Source: Triplophysa rosa
Taxonomy: Eukaryota; Chordata; Actinopteri; Cypriniformes; Nemacheilidae
Direction: 5' to 3'
DNA: 64,000 nt
Assembly: GCF_024868665.1 (NCBI RefSeq)
Contig: NC_079913.1
Coordinates: 3,449,951 to 3,513,950, forward strand
The position numbers were made by a program, and so were the translations under genes. Shown piece after piece: positions 35,524-64,000 of the stretch. Under the pieces are notes generated by a model that worked only from the letters and a program-made list of their open reading frames with translations, ran no database searches and was not told the DNA's origin. The stretch's first letter is position 1; each line of letters starts with the position of its first letter.

Positions 35524-35799
35524 AGGTTGTGATTCGGTGGAGCTTACAGGTCCAAATAAAGTTGGTATTGCAACATCTTTTAAGGAAAGACGTTTAATGT
35601 ATCCTGCAGTAAAGGCGCCAAGATTGATGAAGCAATCTTCGGTAAAATGACGCGCGCAAAGTAAAACGTTCGGTTTATACTCCTTTGGTGTCGTTTGAAA
35701 AATAAATAGTAACCATTTTTTCCTCAGAAGTTCTTCCTTTGGTAGTGAAAATAAGACTGACTTAGTTTCACTACATAGAACACAGCTTCTCTTAGACAT
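35524..35799 (-). CDS. THAP-domain first exon, partial gene
   Basis: The minus strand encodes MSKRSCVLCSETKSVLF to LSLKDVAIPTLFGP. It shows the THAP zinc-binding pattern: CVLC near the start, CARHF (the second C and H) in the middle and AIPTLF like the AVPTIF box at the end. It is followed by a clean donor GTAAGT at 35523. THAP domains are sequence-specific DNA-binding modules found in transcription factors and P-element-like transposases. No downstream exon was recognised; the intron would run across the + strand exon at 35148 and toward the tRNA-like arrays. An alternative start ATG lies three codons upstream (35808). Confidence 0.7.
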
Positions 35800-35808
35800 G
35801 ATGCACAC

Positions 35809-36386
35809 GTCACGAACGAGCTAGTACAGTGTTTGGGGAGGAGAGAGTTAAGTTTTCGCAGTCAGTAGGCGGGGATTTTTCTAGTGACGTAGGTACATTG
35901 TGGTTAAAGATTCGGACAGGTCATGGCTTGTTCGCGTGATTCAGAGTCGATTACCTTTTTTATAAGCTAATAACTTTGTTATTCGTTCACCTTCGGATTT
36001 ACAACTTTGCAGATTGCTTACATTCAAACACGGCAAATTTAAACACTTCATGAAATGTATTTTTTATGATCTCGAGGAATGTACTCTTTAAGTCCTGTAG
36101 TTTGGTCGCAAGAAACCGAATGGTACATTGACATCTAGCGGTAGAACTTGGTATTGCAGTCTTAATTTAAAATATTGGAGAGAAAAGTTTAGCCAAGCCA
36201 CTGGTTTATGTTGTCACTTTGAAACAGTATAGCATCTGCTAAATTATTAAATGTAAACACAAACTACTGGATAAAAGCACTTGCTAAACGCATACATTTT
36301 CAAAGCCATACACCTACAGTACATTGGCTTTAGAGACACGCTGGTCATGCTGGATAAAATGATAAAGAAATCAACTAAATAATTAT
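35809..36386. other. Spacer between the THAP exon and dus4l 3' end
   Basis: No coding signal was seen. The right part contains weak L2/SINE-type tails (ATAGCATCTGCTAAATTATT, then GGATAAAAGCACTTGC). Confidence 0.4.
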
Positions 36387-36619
36387 GGCCCGGTTTCACA
36401 GACAAGGCTTAAGACTAGTCCCAGACTAAAATAAACGTTTGAGCTGTCTTAACTGAAAATAACTTGCCCTAACATATCTTAAAATATGTCAGTGCCATTG
36501 TTTTGTGATTCACACCAGTAATGTTTCTTTTTAAAACATTTTTATAAAAGCGACTTAATATGCTAATTCTATAAGGCATAGTCCTGGCTTAAGCTAAGCC
36601 TTGTCTGTGAAACCGGGCC
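36387..36619. mobile_element. MITE with GGCCCGGTTTCACAGAC ends
   Basis: The terminal inverted repeats are GGCCCGGTTTCACAGACAAG at the left and its complement at the right. TAT flanks both ends and may be the target duplication. The interior contains CTAGTCCCAGACTAAAAT. Relatives lie at 38192-38420, 38430-39250, 39538-39745 and 39768-40200. Confidence 0.85.
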
Positions 36620-36742
36620 TATAAGTATTTTAAAGGCACTACAAATATGGCATACCAATTTGTCTAGACATAATAGTGCAGCCATATTAATCATAAAAAG
36701 GCACTTATTTAGGCAAGTATTAAAAAATTATGCATTTCTGCC

Positions 36743-36748
36743 TTTATT
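36743..36748 (-). terminator. Candidate dus4l poly(A) signal
   Basis: Minus-strand AATAAA only about 33 bases after the dus4l stop codon. Confidence 0.5.
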
Positions 36749-36780
36749 TCAATTTAAAATCTACATTCATTAAAAGCAAA

Positions 36781-39700
36781 CTATAAGGAGCCATAAGCAT
36801 TGTGGAGGTAGTCAATGACCGCAGAAGTACTGGATAGATTATTGAACACTCTCCTCTCAGGCTGAGAGGTGATGCGCTCTAACATGTAAATCAAGTGATG
36901 GTGGAAACAAGTAAAAGGTGTCCCGTGTTCTAAAGCAATGTCTACCCAGTCCCACACACACTGAAGCGGGGTCTCCTCAAACCCTGCGAACATGGCAGGA
37001 TTGGCCAGCAACCCACGGGCAGCCATCACACCTGCAAGAGTTCAAACAACAGCACATCAGATGAGAAATGCCTACATCAGACCTGATCAGATGTCAAGCA
37101 CCGCACACGCACCATCCACGCCCGTGAGGTCACGGGTGGACTCCACGTCCTGCATGTTCTTGATGTCTCCGTTGGCGATGACGGGGATGGACAGGCTGCT
37201 CTTGATGATCTTAATGGCATCGTGGTGAACGGGCTGGTGCCTCTCATCAGCTGTACGACCGTGAACCGTAATCCACGCTACACCTGCTGCCTCCACTTTC
37301 TGACAGAGGTCCACCGTCTTCCTGATATCCTTATGGATTCTGAGGATCACACAAAAACAATACTCGTTACTTAGAAATATATAGAATTAACACCTGATTT
37401 TATGAGACATCACAATTTACTTTTACCTGTTGTGTAACATTAAACTGAATGAGAAATTCTTACAGAATAAAACAAAATAAAAAACTCTTAATTTATTAAT
37501 TTAAGTAGAAAGATAATGACATGATCAATTTAACAAAAAAGTTAGCTGATAAAATATGCAAATCTCAGAAGCAGCATTAATTAACAGAAATCTATGATAT
37601 GGCCGCTTTAGGTGTCTTCAGCTTATTAAGAGTCAAGCACACGCTCACCTTATTTTAATGGACACTGTGTAATTGGGATTGCCTATTTGGTTTCGAACGT
37701 GTCTCACCATATCTCTGACCAGCTCAGGTTTGTTGATCAGACACGCTCCGTAACCTTCAGACACAGCCCACCTGCAGCAAACACAACACCACTGGTGTCA
37801 AAATGTGATCAAATCTACAGAAATCAGAAATTGATCCCATCAGTGCCTTAAATAAGAGTTTAAATATGAGACTACACGGCTCTTACATTTAAAATATATT
37901 TCAGAAGTGTGTTTACTCATCGTGTTGTCTTAAACTTTGTTTACAGCTACTTTTGGTGGTTATTTTATACACTTATTTTTAACACTTTACCATATCATCA
38001 TTAGGTAATGCATACATGAACTAACATGAACAAACATTTATTAATGATAGTTTAGGTTAATGTCAGCATTTTAAAAGACATTTTTAAAATCAAAAGCTAT
38101 AACTGATAACATTAGTTATTGCACAGTAAACAAGCATGTAGTATTGGCATTAGCAAACAGTACAAAGAGGAATAAATCTTAATAAACAATTGCCCGTCTT
38201 CATAGACGATGCTTAAGGCTAGTCCCAGACTAAAATGAATGTTTGAGTTGTCTTAACTAAAAATAACCCCCCTTACATATCTTAAAACCAGTGCCATTGT
38301 TTGGTCTCGAAATGCACATAAGTAATGTTTTTATCTAAGGTATTTTTATAAAAGCAAGTTAAATATTAAATAAGACATAGTCCGGGTTTAAGCTAAGTCT
38401 TGTCTGTGAAACTGGTCTTATATTTTTCAGACAGGGTTTAGTTTAAGCCAGGACTAGTTCTTAAATTAGTTTATTTAAATAGCTTCTTTAAAAAACATCA
38501 CAGGTGTGCATCTTGAGACAAATCAATGGCACTGAAATATTTTAAAGGGGAACTCCTGCCAAAAATGAAAATTCTGCCATTAATTACTAACCCTCAAGTA
38601 GTTTAACATCCGTTTTTCCATAGAACGCAAATTAAGTTAGTTTTGGAAGATTTGGAAGCTTTCTGACTCCTCCATAGATTGCAACACAACCAAACACACG
38701 AGCCACATGACACAGTGCATGCGGTGTCAGCATCGCTCGACGCATGTGCGTTCTGACCTAGAGCTTGTGTGGTCAGAACGCGCATGCGTCGAGCGATGCT
38801 GACACCGGATGCACTGTCGTGTGGCTCTTGGGAACGCGCGCTGGAAACTAACACTCAAATCAGGAAGTTTTTGAATATAGTTGTTAGTTTTGTTTGTTTG
38901 CGCACAAAAAGTATCCTCGTCGCATTATATTAATTTATACTGAACCACTGGAGTCGCGTGGACAATTTTACGATGTCTTTACGCACTTTCAGCGCTTTGA
39001 AGATTGGTTGACTTGCAATATAAGGAGGTGTCAGAAAGCTTCCAAAACAACCTTAATTTGCGATTTTAGGGAATATGGAGTTCCTAAAGATGTTAAACTA
39101 ATTGAGGGTGAGTAATTAATGGCAGAATTTTCATTTTTGGTCAGAGTTCCCCTTTAAGATATGTCATTGCAAGTTATTTTCAGTTACGACAGCTCAACCT
39201 TGCATTTTAGTCAGGGATTAGCCTTAAACCTTGTCTGTGAAACCAGGCATAAATTGCTTATTGTTAGTTCATAATGTGTTACCCATTAATTTAAATGTAA
39301 GATTATTTGGAATAAAGTGACACAGTGTTTTATGAGGACCTATTTTATCTAACCACATAAAAAACAAACTTAGCTGTGTATACTGTGGTAGGCTTTGTGA
39401 GACCAGTTTTATTGCACTTATGCTTTTTATTGTTTTATTATGTTGTTCCATTTGCTTCCATTGTTTACCTCATCTGTAAGTCGCTTTGGATAAAAGCGTC
39501 TGCTAAATGACTAAATGTAAATGTAAATAAAACACTGTTTAACGGACTAGTTTAAGTCTAGGCCTTAGTTAAATTAGGATATTTAAGTCAATTTAGAAAA
39601 CATACTTTACAACAAAAAAACATTACTGGTCTGCATCTTAAGACGAAAAAAATATGTCAGTGCAAGCTGTTTTCGATCAAGAGACCTCAAATATTTAAAT

Positions 39701-40981
39701 TAGTCTGGGACTAGGCTTAAGCCCTGTTTGGGAAACCGCCCCATAATAAGTGTTCCTTTAAAACAATGGCCCGGTTTCACAGACAAGACTGAGCTCAAGC
39801 CAGGGGTCGGTGGCATAAACTGCTTAGACTAGTCTTCTTCTTTTTTTCTTCAAGACTGGTCTTAACTTCTTTAAATCAGTTAAATAAAAAGGTAGATTGG
39901 GCTAATTGAAATATGAAAAGTAAGACTGATTAGTCCTAGCTAATTGCTAGTCAATGAGACTAGTTAAGACACAGTCTTAAGTAAGTTTATACAATTGGAC
40001 CAAGGTCTATGCCTAGATAAACTAGGATATTTAAGTCGCATTTATAAAATGCATTAGAAAAAACATTACCGGTGTGCATCTTGAAACAAAATATTGGCAC
40101 TCACATATTTAATATATGTCAGGGCAAGTTATTTTTTTAGTTAAGACAGCTCAAACATTCATTATAGTCTGGGACTAGCCTTAAACCTTGTCTGTGAAAC
40201 ACTTGTGATAAACATTTTCTGAATATTAGATTATGTTACCTTTGTGGACAGCCACAGTTCAGATCCACTCCGTCTGAGAAAGCTGACACCACACATGCCG
40301 CGTCTGCCAGAGTTTGTGCATTCTTGGCAGCAAACTGCACGATTAAGGGTCGATCACCTGAACGAAACACAAAAATGAATGTATAAGTGAAAAGGCATTA
40401 GGCAGAAACTTTTATAAAAAGTAACATACACTCTGCACTTAGCACAAGGAAATGAACCACAAACCACCACGCATATAACGCATATTATAATCTACTAATC
40501 GTGCAGAGAAGAATGAGGTAAAATGGGTAATTGGGTGAGTTGTGGCATCCAGTAACTTCTGTCTGTGATTGACAGGTACACATCGGTGCTATTTTTTAAT
40601 GATAACTGCAAGTTAATTACATCAACATTTAGGATGACATGATATACAGATGATTTCAAAGTTTACATACACGGAATAAAAGCATACTTACTCTTGTTGG
40701 TGGTGAATTCACTGTCTCTGGCTTTAGCAGAGCGCATGAAGTCTTCTGCTATGATCATGGGGGTGAAACACATATCACAATCATATTTCCTCACCAAAGC
40801 TCTAAAAGCCAACCTGAAAAGAAATGACATGGTTTTAGATAGAAGGACCATAACAATTCAGCCTCGGGTTTATCATTTAAATGCTGTTGGACTTAACTTA
40901 CTTTGAGTATCGGACCATAGGTGCACAGACTTTGACTGTAGTTCCGCTGTTAAACAAGTCCATGACATTTCCACTATGCAT
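36781..40981 (-). CDS. dus4l: tRNA-dihydrouridine synthase 4-like
   Basis: Six coding exons on the minus strand: 40981-40902, 40813-40692, 40357-40240, 37771-37649, 37339-37113 and 37031-36781. They join in frame to 921 nt (306 aa; human DUS4L is 317 aa). The enzyme is a flavoprotein that reduces uridine to dihydrouridine in the tRNA D-loop using NADPH. Visible motifs are VCAPMVRYSKLAFR near the N-terminus (FMN-binding barrel start), LNCGCPQRWAVSEGYGA with the catalytic cysteine, VSIKIRIHKD, ITVHGRTADERHQP, and IPVIANGDI before GVMAARGLLANP. The first ATG (40981) gives MHSGNVMDLFNSG before the conserved core; a second ATG follows six codons later. Intron 4 (37772-40239) is filled with nested foldback elements. 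It is head to head with cog5, 562 bases apart. Confidence 0.95.
38192..38420. mobile_element. Diverged GGCCCGGTTTCACAGAC-family MITE
   Basis: The left end GCCCGTCTTCATAGACGATG and the right end AAGTCTTGTCTGTGAAACTG are diverged inverted repeats of the family at 36387-36619. The interior shares CTAGTCCCAGACTAAAATGA. Confidence 0.65.
38430..39250. mobile_element. Family MITE interrupted by a second MITE
   Basis: The left part (CAGACAGGGTTTAGTTTAAG and onward) and the right part (TTTTAGTCAGGGATTAGCC to CTTGTCTGTGAAACCAGG) belong to the GGCCCGGTTTCACAGAC family. They are separated by a different inverted-repeat element at 38543-39156, so the latter inserted second. Confidence 0.7.
38543..39156. 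mobile_element. Foldback element with TTAAAGGGGAACTC ends
   Basis: The long terminal inverted repeats start TTAAAGGGGAACTC and continue through AAAAATGAAAATTCTGCCAT, TAATTACT and AAGCTTCC on both sides, over about 120 bases. The core contains a hairpin with 36-base arms (38723-38758 and 38771-38806). No coding capacity is present; open frames across it come from the palindrome. Confidence 0.8.
39395..39530 (+). repeat. L2/SINE-type 3' end
   Basis: It contains TTTACCTCATCTGTAAGTCG and CTTTGGATAAAAGCGTCTGC followed by TAAATGACTAAATGTAAATG, the best-preserved LINE/SINE tail in the window. Confidence 0.75.
39538..39745. mobile_element. Diverged GGCCCGGTTTCACAGAC-family MITE
   Basis: It begins AACGGACTAGTTTAAGTCTA and ends CTTAAGCCCTGTTTGGGAAA, with a family-like interior (ATTAGTCTGGGACTAGGC). 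Confidence 0.55.
39768..40200. mobile_element. GGCCCGGTTTCACAGAC-family MITE, expanded copy
   Basis: It starts with the intact end GGCCCGGTTTCACAGACAAG and closes with ACCTTGTCTGTGAAAC. The middle contains extra related sequence (AAGACTAGTCTT-like palindromes), so it may be two fused copies. It ends about 40 bases from dus4l exon 3. Confidence 0.65.
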
Positions 40982-41543
40982 TGTTATTTTATATTATAAT
41001 ACTACATTTGTACAATTCCGGCTCTTTTATAAATGACATGCTGCGGGAATCTTTTCGAAGCCTAACCGTACAAACACGCGATATTGAGTTCCGTATTAAA
41101 GCTTTTCCGTTTTCAGTCAGCTAAAGAACAAAGAGAACAAAGCTCATGCAAACATTAAACGTAACGTTACTTGCAACATTAAACTCGTCAAATTATTACA
41201 ATAAAACTCATGTTCTGATACTGCACCGGTGTCTCATTATTCACATGCGTGCTCTTTCGTTTTCCGGTTGCCAGTGGGCGTGTTTAACATTTGATCTCTG
41301 GTCAATAGAAAACGCTATAAATATATTTTTTAATTATTTTCGAGATTTTTTGCTAAAATATACGCACAGAGTCACATTAAAATATATTATTTAAAAAGTA
41401 AAACAATATTCTAATAAAAACCAGCTTTACCAGCTTGCTTTTTAAGTACGTCAGTCCATCTAATTAATATTCATAAGCTGACCCTTTGCCATTGGCGGCG
41501 TACCGTGACGCAGGAATAGGACGTCACTGATGAAGTGGCAGCT
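40982..41543. promoter_or_regulatory. Bidirectional promoter of dus4l and cog5
   Basis: The two start codons are 562 bases apart and divergent, as in other vertebrates. Near cog5 there is TTTGCCATTGGCGGC (a CCAAT-type site) and ACGTCACTGA (CRE/ATF-like). GTGGGCGTG (KLF-like) lies near 41274, and ATTAATATTCAT at 41463-41474 also occurs upstream of wasl. No TATA box was placed. Confidence 0.55.
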
Positions 41544-62595
<21,052 letters not shown>

Positions 62596-64000
62596 GTAAC
62601 AACTTACAGATAGTTTTTTTTTTATTTAGCAGACTGAAGTATAGCTGACCTACAGTGTTCACTGGACGAAAGCAATGCCAACATGGGTATTCCTCCTTTC
62701 TCTGTCTCTCTCGCCATCTCTCTTTCCCTGTGACTGTTCTTCATTTCGTTCTCAGCATGATTTTCTGTAACACGCACACTTTCACGCACAGCAGATGGGA
62801 TGCTCTGGCCTTTTCTCCCCTCTCTCTAGATACACTGAACTGTCCACTCACATCTCACATCTCACATATTCATCTGTCCCATGAAGCCGGCCTGAAAACA
62901 TATTCCATATTGACATAAATGACCGTTCGCAATGGCAAACCTAAAACGATATCTCAGATCATATAAGGTGTCATTGCGCTTTATGTTTTGCTCACTGCAA
63001 ATTTGTTTGATTGACAGTTTAATTTTTCAGCACACTTTTTAGAGCGAATCGATGTCGGGTCTCCAGCGGAAGACGTCCGCTCAGTTGAAGTACAGACGAG
63101 GTTAATAATTGATGGCTTCATAGCGGGTTTTCTCATGGGCACTCGGGTGTCTCTGAAAGCACGAGCGTTCCTAGCTGGAGGTCATCGCTGCTCTGGTGTG
63201 GTCAGGAGAGAGCTGTCACTGTTTGGTCAAGGTTCCGTTTGCTTTTCGTGGCTTTCATTGCTAGGTCGTTCAAATAAACTTCACGCCGTCTGGTGCTCGT
63301 GTTTGTTTAGAAGCAGGATTTGTTGATTGGGCGATGGTCGGCCTCTCCTGTCTGTCACATCACGTCTCAAGGTTGTTGGCTGTAGATGCTCGTTGAGGAG
63401 ATGCTGTTGCAGATCTCTAAAGATTGGACTGCTTTGACCAGTAAGACCGCCCAGAACAACCACATAGCATCAAAAGAAATCCTTCAAACTCCAAACAGCC
63501 TAGCAACCACCCACATCCCCTCAGCATCATCACGGCGAGTTTAGCACAGTGTTCTGTGTTGTGTTCTTCAGTCGAACGCGACGATTGCAATCTCATTTCT
63601 CTCTGCGTGTCTAACATAATTCCCCCCTGCAACACTTTCTTGGCTTATTAGCATGTCATTATAAAAGCGAGCTATGCAGAAGCCCCTCTGACCTCTGCCC
63701 ATGTGTTTGTTGTACTCAGTCTTATCACGCAGTTCACTCCACTCCTCCACGGTCGGTCCTGCAGCAGTATATTTAGAATCGTGTGGGTTACATAAGCCAC
63801 TGTTCCTGAGCTTATGTGGATGGATGTCTCTCTTCATTTCGTTCTTTTATTCTGAGGAGAAACGGATTCATTTCAATGAGGATTGAGAATTGTAACCAGT
63901 TTTCTCTGCCACCCCAAATGGTTGAATATCTTTATCCTGTAATATCCTGAAGGAATACTTTGGATTTGGAGTTAAGCTTTATCGGCAGCATCTGTGATGT
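62596..64000. other. Start of cog5 intron 7
   Basis: No exon was recognised up to the right edge; the next cog5 exon must lie beyond the window. Non-repetitive sequence at about 63040-63880 is richer in G and C than most of the intron. Confidence 0.5.

Noticed and set aside
38603..39115. Open frames on both strands
   Set aside because: They are produced by the long inverted repeats of the foldback element.

Overview
The window is nuclear DNA of a ray-finned fish, most likely a cypriniform (carp/zebrafish-like). The reasons are spliced vertebrate genes with GT-AG introns, AT-rich introns, many short palindromic DNA transposons, tails of the form GCGTCTGCTAAATG typical of fish L2-like LINEs and SINEs, and repeated TTCACCCAAAAATG-type elements common in cyprinids. 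Family assignments come from reading translated exons; no database search was possible.

Layout. tmem229a (3678-4691, +, one exon) is followed by wasl (N-WASP; 10637-20245, +, 11 coding exons, 505 aa). lmod2 (25824-21294, -, 3 coding exons) lies tail to tail with wasl. asb15 (30868-27646, -, 9 coding exons) comes next. From about 31.7 to 34.7 kb there is a block of about 15 tandem tRNA-like repeat units in three arrays. This is followed by four CCAAT boxes spaced exactly 27 bp apart, an orphan first exon with a P2RX7-like N-terminus (+) and an orphan THAP-domain first exon (-). dus4l (40981-36781, -, 6 exons) and cog5 (from 41544, +, seven exons seen, running off the right edge) form a head-to-head pair. 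gpr22 (52824-51532, -) is nested in the 16.5 kb intron 6 of cog5.

Synteny. From general knowledge, TMEM229A/WASL/LMOD2/ASB15 and DUS4L/COG5/GPR22 are two blocks of human chromosome 7 that are many megabases apart. Here they abut, and the tRNA-like arrays sit at the junction. The DUS4L/COG5 head-to-head pair and GPR22 inside COG5 are conserved arrangements.

Main oddities. The two adjacent striated-muscle genes each carry exactly one in-frame TAA in an otherwise complete coding sequence: lmod2 codon 406 of 551 and asb15 codon 378 of 570. Splice sites and frames are otherwise intact, while wasl, tmem229a, dus4l, gpr22 and the visible part of cog5 are open. This could be early loss of a duplicated copy, segregating alleles, base-call errors or, less likely, readthrough. 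Other points of interest are the tRNA-like arrays, nested inverted-repeat transposons in dus4l intron 4 including a 36-bp-arm hairpin, a perfect 48-bp palindrome in the last lmod2 intron, and a gpr22 without the usual cysteine in extracellular loop 2.
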